From Bradyrhizobium sp. (GTDB lineage Bacteria; Pseudomonadota; Alphaproteobacteria; Rhizobiales; Xanthobacteraceae): 35,218 nt of DNA. The DNA is taken from assembly GCF_004799405.1 (NCBI RefSeq), contig NZ_SSMW01000016.1, forward strand, positions 1 to 35,218, written 5' to 3'. The notes under the pieces were generated by a model. That model did no database searches and was not told the DNA's origin. It was given only the letters and a program-made list of their open reading frames with translations. Position 1 is the first letter of the stretch; every line of letters begins with the position of its first letter. This document shows, one piece after another, positions 8,857 through 17,485 of this stretch. The position numbers and the translations under genes are program-made.

Positions 8857-9321
8857 CTAGTCATGGTCCGGATGCTGGTGGCTAACGATGCCGTCAAGCT
8901 TTTCGGGGCCGTAATTCTGCAGCGTGGTCTGGCTCGGCAGGTTGGCGATGGCCACCACCCAGCCGAGCCGGGATTCGGTTCCATACTGGCGGCTCGGCAC
9001 CAGCCGGTCGGGGCGGTCGAAGGCGCCGGTCATGATCTCGATCCGCGGGCCGTCGATGCGGCGAAAACTGTGCGGCGTGCCGCACTGGCTGCAGAAATCG
9101 CGCTCGGCGATGGAGGAGGAGCGGAACGCGGCCGGCTTGCCGCGGGTCCAGGTGAAATCGCCGCGTTCGATATCGGCAAAGGATGCGAACGGCGCGCCGG
9201 ATGCCGTCTGGCACATCCGGCAATGGCAGATGCTGACCTTTACCGGTGCGGCCGACAGCGCAAAGCGGATGGCGCCGCACTGGCAGCCGCCGGTCAGGAC
9301 GGGTTTCATCTGCGATGTCAT
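8857..9321 (-). CDS. GFA / CENP-V domain zinc protein
   Basis: A 154-residue protein of the GFA family (named for the glutathione-dependent formaldehyde-activating enzyme). All zinc-binding cysteines are present: GGCQCGAIRF (Cys13, Cys15), CHCRMCQ (Cys32, Cys34, Cys37) and CSQCGTP (Cys77, Cys80). Members bind zinc and some act on glutathione adducts, but most, including this one, have no proven substrate, so the formaldehyde role should not be assumed. The ATG at 9321 has GGAG five bases upstream; a GTG at 9327 would overlap the stop of the mutase small subunit. The near-overlap with that gene (stop at 9324-9326) indicates co-transcription. The C-terminus ends in an unusual His/Asp-rich tail (SHQHPDHD). 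Confidence 0.88.
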   Translation of the reverse strand: MTSQMKPVLTGGCQCGAIRFALSAAPVKVSICHCRMCQTASGAPFASFADIERGDFTWTRGKPAAFRSSSIAERDFCSQCGTPHSFRRIDGPRIEIMTGAFDRPDRLVPSRQYGTESRLGWVVAIANLPSQTTLQNYGPEKLDGIVSHQHPDHD

Positions 9322-9323
9322 GG

Positions 9324-11186
9324 TCACTCCATCCGCCGGTAGGCTTGTTGCAGTGTCGCCAGCGCGTCGCCGCCGGCGAAGATGAAATCGCTAATGCCGG
9401 CGGCGTGGAGCGCTGCTTCCAGTTCGCCGGGGCGGCCCGCCAGATAGATTTGTTTTGCCCCTGCGGCTTGAAGGGCTCGTGCAGCGGCCACCGCCTGTGC
9501 GGCATAGATTTTGTCGGAGGAGCACAGGCAGACCAGCGGCGCGCCGGAAGTCCCAAACACAACGGCAAGCGCCGCCGGATCGGTGAATCCCTCGGTATCG
9601 ACAGCCTCGATGCCGCCGGCCTCAAAAAAGCTCTTGGCAAAGGTCGCCCGCGCGGTGAAGTCGGCGGGTGTGCCGAGATTGGCGAGAAATACCCTCGGCC
9701 GCGCGCCGGTGGATTTGAGAATCTGGTCGGACGTGTCGCGCAAACGTTCGAACGGCTCGGCGAGCCGCATCGGCGCCAACGCATCGAATGCGATCCTGGC
9801 TTCGCCGTAGGGCGCAAGCTCAACCGGTTTTGCATCCAGCACCGCGACCGGCACCTCGTGGAGATTGGGGAACTCGCTGGCGCCGGTCAGCACCTGCTTG
9901 CGCCGGGCAATGTCGGTCTCGCGCAAAGCTCGCGTCGCAGCGACCTTGCGCTGGATCAGACCTTGCTCAAGGCTTGCGAAGATACCGCCGGCTTTTTCGA
10001 TCTCCTGGAACAGCGGCCATGCCGCCTCGCAAAGCTGCTGCGTCAGGGTCTCGACGCCGCCGGAACCGGCGGCGGGATCGGACACTTTCGCGAGGTTGGA
10101 TTCTTCCAGCAGCACGAGCTGCGTATTGCGCGCCACGCGACGCGCGAACGGATCGGGCAAGCCCAGCGCCAGCGTATGCGGCAGCACGGTGACGGCGTTG
10201 GCGCCGGCAAGGCCCGCGGCGAAAACCGCCACCGTCGCGCGCAACATGTTCACGTAAGGGTCGCGCCGGGTCAGCATCCGCCAGGCGGTCTCAGTGGCGA
10301 CGAACAATGGCTTCGGCGCAAGGCCGCAAGCCTGCTCGATGCGCGTCCACAACAGCCGCAGCGCGCGGAATTTCGCCATGGTCAGGAACTGGTCGGCGTC
10401 GGCGGCAAGCCGCGCATAGATCATGCCCCGGGCATCTTCGAGTGCGATGCCGGCGCCCTCGAGCGCGCGCAGGTAGGCGAGGGCGGTTGCCAGCACGAAC
10501 GCCAGTTCCTGCACTTCCGATCCACCGGCGTAATGGATCACCCGTCCGTCGGCGGGCGCGAACGGACCCTTGAATCCCATCGCGGCAAGAGCCTTGATGG
10601 CGCCGGTGACCGCGGGCACGATCTCGGGCCAGGCGTAGGGACTGGACCCCCAGACCGCGCAAGCGCCGATCGGATCGAGACCGAACCGAATATCGCAGGC
10701 CGCGGGCGAAACGCCCTTGCGCTTGACATACTCGGCGACATGAATGGCAGCCATCCGCGACTGCGGGCCGACCTCAAGTTCGATCGAAATGCCGGCGTCG
10801 ATGAAGACGCCTTGCAAGACCTTGTCGATCGCTTCCGCGCTCGGCTCCAGCCCAAAGCCATAGGCGCCGTTGGCGCCGGCGAAAACCAGCGTCAGCCCGG
10901 TGGCGCCGTTTTCCAGATCATGCAGCGCCTGCGCATTGGCATCAGCCGCATCCGGATGGTCGATCCGCTGCATGATCCGCCAGGGTGCCGCCGCGGGGCG
11001 GCCTGCGATCGGTACCGCATGCGCGCGCTGGTAGATCGGCTCGATCCTCAACCCGTCATAGGTCTTGCCGACCAGTTTCTCGAACGGCGCGCCCTTCAGC
11101 ACGCCGTCGACCAGCTTGCGCCAGTCGTCATAGCTCGCCGGCGCGAAATCGGCGGCAAATTGCGTCTCGTCATTCGCAGAGGTCAT
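9324..11186 (-). CDS. mutA: methylmalonyl-CoA mutase, small (non-catalytic) subunit
   Basis: A 620-residue partner of the catalytic subunit at 5351-7507; together they form the heterodimeric mutase. It has the same two-part fold: an N-terminal barrel (DIRFGLDPIGACAVWG, RGMIYARLAADADQFLTMAK, RRVARNTQLVLLEESNLAKV) and a C-terminal cobalamin-like domain. That domain lacks the DxHxxG ligand: where the large subunit has GQDGHDRG, this chain reads GTPADFTA, as expected for the non-cobalamin-binding subunit. The start is set at the ATG at 11186 (MTSANDETQF); an ORF extension to 11249 is less likely. No strong ribosome-binding site is seen. It lies 87 bases after folK and runs directly into the GFA gene. 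Confidence 0.95.
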   Translation of the reverse strand: MTSANDETQFAADFAPASYDDWRKLVDGVLKGAPFEKLVGKTYDGLRIEPIYQRAHAVPIAGRPAAAPWRIMQRIDHPDAADANAQALHDLENGATGLTLVFAGANGAYGFGLEPSAEAIDKVLQGVFIDAGISIELEVGPQSRMAAIHVAEYVKRKGVSPAACDIRFGLDPIGACAVWGSSPYAWPEIVPAVTGAIKALAAMGFKGPFAPADGRVIHYAGGSEVQELAFVLATALAYLRALEGAGIALEDARGMIYARLAADADQFLTMAKFRALRLLWTRIEQACGLAPKPLFVATETAWRMLTRRDPYVNMLRATVAVFAAGLAGANAVTVLPHTLALGLPDPFARRVARNTQLVLLEESNLAKVSDPAAGSGGVETLTQQLCEAAWPLFQEIEKAGGIFASLEQGLIQRKVAATRALRETDIARRKQVLTGASEFPNLHEVPVAVLDAKPVELAPYGEARIAFDALAPMRLAEPFERLRDTSDQILKSTGARPRVFLANLGTPADFTARATFAKSFFEAGGIEAVDTEGFTDPAALAVVFGTSGAPLVCLCSSDKIYAAQAVAAARALQAAGAKQIYLAGRPGELEAALHAAGISDFIFAGGDALATLQQAYRRME

Positions 11187-11273
11187 TCGGCGGGTCGCTC
11201 CCAGGCCGTTCTTGCCATTGGCTCGAAATTGCCACGGGCCGACCGCCAAGCCAAACGGTTGTTTCCGGCTTGG

Positions 11274-11765
11274 TTAGCCAAGATCGGGCAATCGCTCGAT
11301 GCCGTCGGTGGATAGCTGTGCCAGCGCGGCCGCCACGCGGCGTCCCGCGATGAGGCGGTCGGGCGCGATTTCCGCCAGCGGCACCAGCACGAAAGCGCGC
11401 TCGAATGCGCGCGGATGCGGCAGCGTCAGTTCCGGCTTTTGAATCGAAACATCGTCGTAGGCGATCAAATCGAGGTCGAGGGTGCGCGGACCCCAGCGCG
11501 TTTCGCGTGTGCGATCGCGGCCGAACTTCGCTTCGATCCTGTGCAGCGTGAACAACAGCGCGTGGGGATCGAGGCCGGTTTCGATTTCGATGCAGGCATT
11601 GACGAAGCGGGCTTGCTGTTCGTCGCCCCAAGGCGGGGTTGAATAATCCGACGAGCGCGCCAGCAGCGCGCCCTGCGTCATGCCGCAGATATTGGAAATG
11701 GCCTTCTCGAACGTCGCGCGGACGTCGCCGACATTGCCGCCAAGCGCGATCAGGACTCTAGCCAC
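11274..11765 (-). CDS. folK: 2-amino-4-hydroxy-6-hydroxymethyldihydropteridine pyrophosphokinase
   Basis: HPPK transfers pyrophosphate from ATP to 6-hydroxymethyl-dihydropterin, the step before dihydropteroate synthase in folate synthesis. The 163-residue length is typical. Signatures are the N-terminal ALGGNVGD, the catalytic loop SSDYSTPPWGDEQQARFVNA, the magnesium and ATP region RTRETRWGPRTLDLDLIAYD and LPHPRAFERAFVLVPLAEI. The start is GTG at 11765, which overlaps the last eight bases of folB, so translation is probably coupled. It forms the end of the folP-folB-folK unit, in the order of enzyme genes common in alphaproteobacteria. Confidence 0.95.
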   Translation of the reverse strand: MARVLIALGGNVGDVRATFEKAISNICGMTQGALLARSSDYSTPPWGDEQQARFVNACIEIETGLDPHALLFTLHRIEAKFGRDRTRETRWGPRTLDLDLIAYDDVSIQKPELTLPHPRAFERAFVLVPLAEIAPDRLIAGRRVAAALAQLSTDGIERLPDLG

Positions 11766-12138
11766 AGGACGGCGGTTGCCGCGTGCGCGTCAGCACCACG
11801 CCGACATCCTCGAAGATCGCCGCGATCGGCGCGTGCGGCTTGTGAACGGTGACCTTGACGGCGCTGACGCGGGGAAACGCCGCCAATATCGCGTCGGCAA
11901 CCGCACCGGCGGCGCGTTCCAGCAGTTTGTAATTGGCATTCTTGAAGGCTGAGGTCGCGCTTGCGACCACGTTGGAATACGACACCGTATCGGCGAGGCG
12001 GTCGGTGCGCGAGGATTCCGACAAATCAGCCGACAATTCGAGATCGATGACAAAACGCTGCCCGACTTCGGTCTCGTGCTCCATCACGCCGTGACGGGCA
12101 TGGATGACGACGCCGGTGATGAAGATGGTATCGGTCAT
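11758..12138 (-). CDS. folB: dihydroneopterin aldolase
   Basis: FolB cleaves dihydroneopterin to 6-hydroxymethyl-dihydropterin and glycolaldehyde. The 126-residue protein shows the family start IFITGVVIHARHGVMEHETE, the central TDRLADTVSYSNV with the conserved Tyr, and the C-terminal VKVTVHKPHAPI with the catalytic-region Lys. The ATG at 12138 overlaps the folP stop as ATGA, and its own stop overlaps folK. These overlaps mark a translationally coupled operon. An ORF extension to 12150 (MGQA...) would lie inside folP and is not needed. Confidence 0.95.
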   Translation of the reverse strand: MTDTIFITGVVIHARHGVMEHETEVGQRFVIDLELSADLSESSRTDRLADTVSYSNVVASATSAFKNANYKLLERAAGAVADAILAAFPRVSAVKVTVHKPHAPIAAIFEDVGVVLTRTRQPPSCG

Positions 12139-12995
12139 CGCCTGTCCCAAATGGCCGCCGCGATCCGCAGCGCCTGTACGGTTTCCCCGACGTCATGGGT
12201 GCGGATGATCCGGGCGCCGGCCTTTGCCGCGATCAGGTGTGCCGCGATCGAACCGCCCAGACGCTGATGCGGCTCCGACGGCGTGACCGAGCCGATGAAG
12301 CTCTTGCGCGAGGCGCCGACCAGCAGCGGCAGGCCGAATACGGCGAGTTCGCCAAGCCGGGCCAGCGCCGTCATGCTCTGCTCGGAAGTCTTGCCGAAAC
12401 CGATGCCGGGATCGAGCACGATATTGTCGGATGAAATGCCGGCTTTCGCCGCGATGTCGAGCGAGCGCGCAAAGTAGTCGGCAATGTCCTTCATGATATC
12501 GAGATTGGCGTCGGCGCGGTCGCGGTTATGCATGATGATCACGGGCGAGCCGCGCGCCGCCAGCAATCCGGCCATGTCGGGGTCGCGCTGCAGGCCCCAG
12601 ACGTCGTTGGCCATGGCGGCGCCGGTGCCCAGCGCCCAGCCGACGACGGCGGACTTCATGCTGTCGATGGATACGGGAACCCCGAGGCAAACCACGTCCG
12701 CCAGTATCGGCTGCAGACGTTTCAGTTCTTCCTCGGCCGGGACCGGTTGCGCGCCGCCATAGGGCCGGGTGGATTCGGCGCCGATGTCGATGATGTCGGC
12801 GCCCTCGGCAACCATGCGCCGCGCCTGCGCCAGCGCGCGCTCGGGGGCGATAAACTGTCCGCCATCGGAAAACGAATCCGGCGTGACATTCAGGACCCCC
12901 ATCACGGCGGGATACGGCCGCGACAAAAGCGTCCGCAGCAGCGGATGATCTGCCGGGGTGGCTGCCGGGACGGGTCTGGAGGTGGTCGCGATCAT
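12135..12995 (-). CDS. folP: dihydropteroate synthase
   Basis: FolP condenses hydroxymethyl-dihydropterin pyrophosphate with p-aminobenzoate to dihydropteroate and is the target of sulfonamides. The 286-residue protein has all motifs of the TIM barrel: VMGVLNVTPDSFSDGG, DIIDIGAESTRPY, VSIDSMKSAV, MANDVWGLQ, VIIMHNR, LDPGIGFGKT, LVGASRKSFIG and the C-terminal IIRTHDV. It is the first gene of folP-folB-folK, and its stop overlaps folB by four bases. No plasmid- or integron-type sul sequence is indicated; this is the chromosomal enzyme. Confidence 0.97.
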   Translation of the reverse strand: MIATTSRPVPAATPADHPLLRTLLSRPYPAVMGVLNVTPDSFSDGGQFIAPERALAQARRMVAEGADIIDIGAESTRPYGGAQPVPAEEELKRLQPILADVVCLGVPVSIDSMKSAVVGWALGTGAAMANDVWGLQRDPDMAGLLAARGSPVIIMHNRDRADANLDIMKDIADYFARSLDIAAKAGISSDNIVLDPGIGFGKTSEQSMTALARLGELAVFGLPLLVGASRKSFIGSVTPSEPHQRLGGSIAAHLIAAKAGARIIRTHDVGETVQALRIAAAIWDRR

Positions 12996-13080
12996 GCGGT
13001 CGCTTTGCGCGGTCCATGCACGGGAGTCAAGATGCCGGGCGCACCGGCCGGAGCCGGCGCCGAACCGCTTTTCGGCCGGC

Positions 13081-13488
13081 TTAATAGGTGATTTTGGGCT
13101 GAAGCTTGCGGGCCTGCGCGATCAGTTGCTCGACCGACTTTTCCGAAGGCAAAACGCGCACGAGCTTGCGTCTGGTGTTCACTTCTTTCATGTTCTGAGC
13201 CAGGCGCGACGGATTGCGAAGCGCGAGTTCGCGTACCGTGGTGACGCCGGCGGCGCGCATCAGCCCGACCTTGGCCTTGCCCATGCCGGGAATCCGCATG
13301 TAGTCGGAAAAATTGGCCCATTCGAGCAGTTGCTGTACGCTGATGCCGGTCTTCGCGGCCAGCGCTTTACGCCCCTTCACGGTACGGGTGGCCTCGAGCA
13401 GCCCCGTCGTGGTGCGAATACCAAGCGCTTTCAGTTTCGAAGCGGAGTAGGCGGTCAGGCCATCAATCGCGGAGATTGGATATGTCAT
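13081..13488 (-). CDS. DUF4332 helix-hairpin-helix protein
   Basis: A 135-residue basic protein with two helix-hairpin-helix modules typical of DUF4332: SAIDGLTAYSASKLKALGIR near the N-terminus and DYMRIPGMGKAKVGLMRAAG in the middle, each followed by the TTxxLLEAT or TTVRELAL pattern. Such modules contact DNA or RNA non-specifically or mediate protein contacts in the RadA, Pol beta and ribosomal protein S13 families. The exact role of DUF4332 is unknown. The ATG at 13488 (MTYPISAIDG) is chosen; a TTG at 13497 is in frame. It lies 24 bases after the small gene at 13513-13878 and 85 bases before folP on the same strand. Confidence 0.8.
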   Translation of the reverse strand: MTYPISAIDGLTAYSASKLKALGIRTTTGLLEATRTVKGRKALAAKTGISVQQLLEWANFSDYMRIPGMGKAKVGLMRAAGVTTVRELALRNPSRLAQNMKEVNTRRKLVRVLPSEKSVEQLIAQARKLQPKITY

Positions 13489-13512
13489 GGTACTCAATAT
13501 GAAAAAGATGGT

Positions 13513-13878
13513 TTAGGCGAACTGACTGAGGCCCGGCGTCCCTGCGATGATCTCGCCCATCTGATCCGCTCCAATTTTGTCGCGGCCAAACTTGAAAAGT
13601 TCACGCGCGATGCTCTGAATTTGGCCGATGCCCAGGCCAAGTCCCATCAGCTTGGTGCCCAGCGCCATCAGGCCGCCGCCCATCAACCTGCCGAGACCGC
13701 CGCCGGCACTGAAGGCGGCAATCGCGGCTTCTGCGCCTGGAATCTTGTCGATCAAGCTCTGGACTTTGTCGGGCGGACCCTCGTTGCGAAGGAAACCGAG
13801 CATGATGCCGACGGTTTTCTCAGCCACAGCGTTGTCTATTCCGGCCTTTGCGGCCAGTTGCCCTACCAATTCGTCCAT
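13513..13878 (-). CDS. small Gly-rich DUF2780/DUF2267-like protein
   Basis: A 121-residue protein starting MDELVGQLAAKAGIDNAVAE. The helical N-terminal half (KTVGIMLGFLRNEGPPDKVQ) is followed by a Gly-rich, weakly hydrophobic middle (AGGGLGRLMGGGLMALGTKL) and a C-terminal helix ending in GTPGLSQFA. This arrangement recalls DUF2780 and the general DUF2267 group of small bacterial proteins, but the assignment is from pattern only. No signal peptide or catalytic motif is seen. The ATG at 13878 is chosen over a TTG at 13893. A striking inverted repeat lies upstream at 13915-13957. Likely co-transcribed with the DUF4332 gene. Confidence 0.7.
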   Translation of the reverse strand: MDELVGQLAAKAGIDNAVAEKTVGIMLGFLRNEGPPDKVQSLIDKIPGAEAAIAAFSAGGGLGRLMGGGLMALGTKLMGLGLGIGQIQSIARELFKFGRDKIGADQMGEIIAGTPGLSQFA

Positions 13879-14244
13879 ACTGCCCCGCCCCAACCGGTTG
13901 TTTGCCGGTTACTTGCTTGTGAATTTATCTTGATCGCCTGCGATGCGAATTACAAGCGATGACCGCATTCGAAAGTGCGATTCAGCTTCGATCACTTGGC
14001 GAGTGTTGCAGCAATGCAAGAGTGGAGGCGGAGTGAAAGCGGAATTTCGCAGCGAATTGTCGCTGCCCGGGCATTCGTTGCAACTTTTCGCGGAAGAAAG
14101 CGCCGAGGCGGACAGCATTATCCTCGATGAGGGTCGGATTCCTGCGCTGCCGGGAAGGTCGAGCGGTTTCAATCGGCTCGAAAGATGCGGTATGCTGACG
14201 GCCTTCGGCCAATGAACCCCCGATGCGCGCGAAGAGGCGATGTC
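13879..14244. other. divergent intergenic region with a nested inverted repeat
   Basis: This 366-base gap separates two divergent genes. A 90-codon plus-strand frame at 13943 has no ribosome-binding site or known domain and is not called. The feature of note is a nested repeat: GCTTGT-AATT (13915-13925, one extra G) mirrors AATTACAAGC (13948-13957), with ATCGC (13933-13937) and GCGAT (13940-13944) inside. It lies 37 bases before the start at 13878 and could be an operator or an mRNA hairpin. Confidence 0.45.
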
Positions 14245-15813
14245 ATGGCACCATCCGACAACAAGATGGGCGATACCGACCAGAAAATTTTCATTGGCAA
14301 GGGCGATGCGCCGGCCTGGCTGACGCTCGCGCTCGGAAATCGCCATGGCCTCGTCACCGGCGCGACCGGAACCGGCAAAACCGTCTCGCTGCAGGTGATG
14401 GCAGAGGGATTCGCGCGCGCGGGCGTGCCGGTGTTCGCCGCCGATATCAAAGGTGACCTCTCCGGCATCTCCGAAACGGGGGAAGCAACGGATGCTATCG
14501 TCAAGCGGGCCGGCGATATGGGCCTGACGTTCCAGCCCGACCGGTTTTCGACGGTTTTTTGGGATGTGTTCGGCGAGCAGGGCCATCCGGTGCGGGCCAC
14601 GGTCTCTGAAATGGGTCCGCTGCTGCTGTCGCGCATGATGGACCTGAACGACGTCGGGGAGGGCGTGCTGAACATCGCCTTCAAGGTGGCCGACGAGCAG
14701 GGGCTGCTGCTGCTGGACATGAAGGACCTGCGGGCGATGCTGTCCTACATCGCCGACCACTCCGCCGATTTGACCACGCAATACGGCAATGTCTCCAAGC
14801 AGACGGTCGGAACCATCCAGCGCCAGCTCCTGGTGCTGGAAAACCAGGGCGGCGACAAATTTTTCGGCGAGCCGGCGCTGGCGCTTAAGGATTTCATGCG
14901 CACCGACAGCGACGGCCGCGGCATGGTCAACATCCTGGTGGCGGACAGGCTGATGCAAAGCCCGCAGCTCTACGCGACCTTTCTGCTGTGGATGCTGTCG
15001 GAGCTGTTCGAGGAATTGCCGGAGGCGGGCGATCCGCCGAAACCCAAGCTGGTGTTCTTCTTCGACGAGGCGCATCTATTGTTCAACGATGCGCCGAAGG
15101 CGCTGATGGACAAGATCGAGCAGGTGGTCCGGCTGATCCGCTCGAAGGGCGTCGGCGTCTACCTGGTGACGCAAAACCCGATCGACGTTCCGGACAAGGT
15201 GCTCGGACAATTGGGCAACCGCGTGCAGCACGCGCTACGCGCGTTCACCCCGCGCGACCAGAAGGCGGTCGCGGCGGCGGCGCAGACGTTCCGGCCCAAT
15301 CCGAAGCTCAATACCGCGCAAGTCATTACGGAATTGGGCAAGGGCGAAGCGCTGGTGTCGTTTCTGGAAGACAATGGTACGCCGGCGATGGTCGAGCGGG
15401 TCATGATCCGGCCGCCCTCGGCGCGGATCGGGCCGATCACGCCGGAGGAACGCAAGGCGATCATGGACCAGAGCCCGGTGAAGGGCAAATACGACACCAC
15501 CATCGACTCCGAATCCGCCTATGAAGTGCTGCAGAAGCGCGTGGCCGCTAACGCGGCGACCGCCGACGGATCTGGTGGCGGCGGCATTCTCGGCCAGATC
15601 GGCGGAATCGTCGGAACGATTTTCGGGACCAACGTCGCGCGCGGCAAGATGTCGACCGGCCAGGTGATCGCGCGCAACGTCACCCGCTCGGTCACCAACA
15701 AGGTGGTCGGCGGCGTCGTTGCCGATCTCGGCAAGTCGGTAGGCGGTTCGATCGGCGGCTCGGTCGGCCGCGCGCTGGTGCGCGGGGCGCTTGGCGGATT
15801 GTTGCGACGATAA
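14245..15813 (+). CDS. DUF853 HerA-like helicase/ATPase
   Basis: A 522-residue P-loop ATPase of the HerA/FtsK superfamily. The Walker A motif GATGTGKT spans residues 39-46 and the Walker B LVFFFDEAH has Asp274-Glu275. DUF853 features include PVFAADIKGDLSG, FWDVFGEQGHPVR, LLLSRMMDLND and the sensor region GVYLVTQNPIDVPD. The C-terminal 90 residues are Gly-rich with small hydrophobic runs (GGGGILGQIGGIVGTIFG). The family is widespread in proteobacteria and its cellular task is unsettled; DNA translocation is inferred from HerA. It is not next to nurA or sir2, so this is not a HerA defence operon. The ATG at 14245 follows AGAGG; an ORF extension to 14185 is rejected. It has its own promoter region and no partner gene. 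Confidence 0.93.
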   Translation: MAPSDNKMGDTDQKIFIGKGDAPAWLTLALGNRHGLVTGATGTGKTVSLQVMAEGFARAGVPVFAADIKGDLSGISETGEATDAIVKRAGDMGLTFQPDRFSTVFWDVFGEQGHPVRATVSEMGPLLLSRMMDLNDVGEGVLNIAFKVADEQGLLLLDMKDLRAMLSYIADHSADLTTQYGNVSKQTVGTIQRQLLVLENQGGDKFFGEPALALKDFMRTDSDGRGMVNILVADRLMQSPQLYATFLLWMLSELFEELPEAGDPPKPKLVFFFDEAHLLFNDAPKALMDKIEQVVRLIRSKGVGVYLVTQNPIDVPDKVLGQLGNRVQHALRAFTPRDQKAVAAAAQTFRPNPKLNTAQVITELGKGEALVSFLEDNGTPAMVERVMIRPPSARIGPITPEERKAIMDQSPVKGKYDTTIDSESAYEVLQKRVAANAATADGSGGGGILGQIGGIVGTIFGTNVARGKMSTGQVIARNVTRSVTNKVVGGVVADLGKSVGGSIGGSVGRALVRGALGGLLRR

Positions 15814-15887
15814 TAGTCCAGCCCCTCGGCGGCCCGATCCGTGCTCCGGTTGATTTTCCGGTCATTTCATTGTCCGCTGGAGCGCAG

Positions 15888-17375
15888 ATGGATCAGGAAG
15901 CACCTCCGATCGCGGCCTCGCCGGCCATCACCGAGATCGTTTCGACAGCGTTCCAGCGCCGGATCGCGCGCATCCGTGCGGCCGTGGTGCCGGGATGGGT
16001 CTGGGTGGTGCTGCTTTGGGCGCTCATGGCATTCCCGGCCGCCGCGATACGCGGCAGTCATCTTGAAGAAGCAACCGTGATCGGATTGGCGCGCGGCGCG
16101 GTCGAAGACGGCCAGTGGCTTTCTCCGCACCTCTACGGCATGCGGTTTATCGAGCGGCCCGTCCTGCTGTCGTGGATCGCCGCGGCGATCGGTACGGTTT
16201 CCGGCGGGGTCACGGTCTGGTCGGCGCGCCTGCCGCATCTGCTTTTTCTGCTCGGCGGTGGCTTGATGGTGTTCAACCTGGTCCGCCAGCACACACGCGA
16301 CGCAGCCGCGGTGTTCGGCGCCCTGTGCTGGTTCGCCTGCCCGATGGTGGCCCAGAAATTCATTACCGCCGAGCCCGATGTCACCGTGTCGGTCCTGCTG
16401 TTCGCGGGCTTTTTCCTGTGGTGGAAGGGCGTATCCGGCGGCTCGGTTTCGCTGTTGCGGTGGTTCTCGATCGGGTTGGTGCTGGCCGCGGCGGGATTGA
16501 CCAAGGGACCGCAGCCGCTTGGCTATTTCACGCTGGGTGTGGGCGCCTACCTCGTGGTGAGACGGCGCTGGAACGACATCGCGGGTTTCATCCTCGCCAA
16601 TGCAATCGCAGTACTTGTCGTCGCAAGCTGGTATTGGACGGTCATGATCCCGGGCGACGTCGAAGGCTGGCTGCAGCATTCGCGGTTGTCCGACGGAATG
16701 ACGATGACGCAATGGCTCAGGGACCACCTGGACTTCGTGGTCAGCATTTTCGCGGCGGAATGGCTGCCCGGTTCGATCCTGCTGTTTCCGGCAATCGTGG
16801 CCAGCGCCCGAAAGAACGCCGGCCGGGACGGCGATCTCATGCTTGCCGCGCTGCTTTATGCCGGATTGGCGTCACTGGTCTTGCTGGTGTGGCCCGGCGG
16901 CGTCGCTACCCGCTACGCGATGCCGGCGAATCTCGCGCTCGCCGTGCTGGGAGGCATCCTGTACGAACGCTGGTGGTTCAGCCGGCCCTGGCTGATCGCC
17001 ACAAGCAACACCGTGGTGATCGGCATATCGAGCTATCTCATCATTCTCGGATGGATCGTCATGCCGCTTGCACCGGACCTGTTTCGTCAATCGCGGATTT
17101 CAGCGCAGACGATAGAGGCGGTCAGGAGCATCGTTCCGGGCACTCTCTATGTCAGCGGGTCCACTGCCGACGACAACGTGCTGGCTTACGTGGCCGCGCC
17201 GGTCCGCGAAGTCGCGCTTGAGGATATCGGAAATCTGAAAGGGCCGGCTCTCGCGATTCTCGCTGACTCGGAATTGTCGGAACTGATGGCCCGAAAACCC
17301 GGTTTCCGCGCCATTCCGCACGCCGTCGTGAACAAGAACGAGCGCACCAAGATTTTTGAAATCCCGTCGAACTAG
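15888..17375 (+). CDS. ArnT/PMT-type membrane glycosyltransferase
   Basis: A 495-residue polytopic membrane protein of the GT-C superfamily (GT39/GT83). The catalytic region is recognisable: GSHLEEATVIGLARGAVEDG with the acidic residues in the first periplasmic loop, LYGMRFIERPVLLSWIAAAI, then several membrane spans and TKGPQPLGYFTLGVGAY. ArnT-like enzymes move a sugar from undecaprenyl phosphate to lipid A or other envelope acceptors on the periplasmic side. The C-terminal 90 residues are soluble. The ATG at 15888 has GGAG six bases upstream; the TTG at 15870 is rejected. The donor and acceptor are not predictable. It lies between the HerA-like and M20 genes without evident operon partners. 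Confidence 0.85.
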   Translation: MDQEAPPIAASPAITEIVSTAFQRRIARIRAAVVPGWVWVVLLWALMAFPAAAIRGSHLEEATVIGLARGAVEDGQWLSPHLYGMRFIERPVLLSWIAAAIGTVSGGVTVWSARLPHLLFLLGGGLMVFNLVRQHTRDAAAVFGALCWFACPMVAQKFITAEPDVTVSVLLFAGFFLWWKGVSGGSVSLLRWFSIGLVLAAAGLTKGPQPLGYFTLGVGAYLVVRRRWNDIAGFILANAIAVLVVASWYWTVMIPGDVEGWLQHSRLSDGMTMTQWLRDHLDFVVSIFAAEWLPGSILLFPAIVASARKNAGRDGDLMLAALLYAGLASLVLLVWPGGVATRYAMPANLALAVLGGILYERWWFSRPWLIATSNTVVIGISSYLIILGWIVMPLAPDLFRQSRISAQTIEAVRSIVPGTLYVSGSTADDNVLAYVAAPVREVALEDIGNLKGPALAILADSELSELMARKPGFRAIPHAVVNKNERTKIFEIPSN

Positions 17376-17485
17376 AACCGGACCCAAAGGTCACGCCGGA
17401 AATTGCCGCAAGCGCCTTGTCTCCGGCGACCGGCGGGTTACAACCAGCCGTGCAGAGCCAGCCCGCCAGCCAAGGGAAGAATCCA

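Noticed and set aside
9246..11315. 689-codon plus-strand frame opposite the mutase small subunit
   Set aside because: Same reason: a GC-rich shadow of mutA.
12996..13080. possible terminator hairpin between the DUF4332 gene and folP
   Set aside because: The GC-rich pairing around 13053-13080 needs a bulge and lacks a U-tract.
13909..15075. 388-codon minus-strand frame opposite the DUF853 gene
   Set aside because: The plus-strand DUF853 gene has Walker A and B motifs; the antisense frame is His/Arg-rich with no domain.
14245..15813. HerA-like ATPase as part of an anti-phage HerA system
   Set aside because: No nurA, Sir2 or DUF4297-type partner lies next to it, and the sequence is the ordinary DUF853 type found as a single gene.
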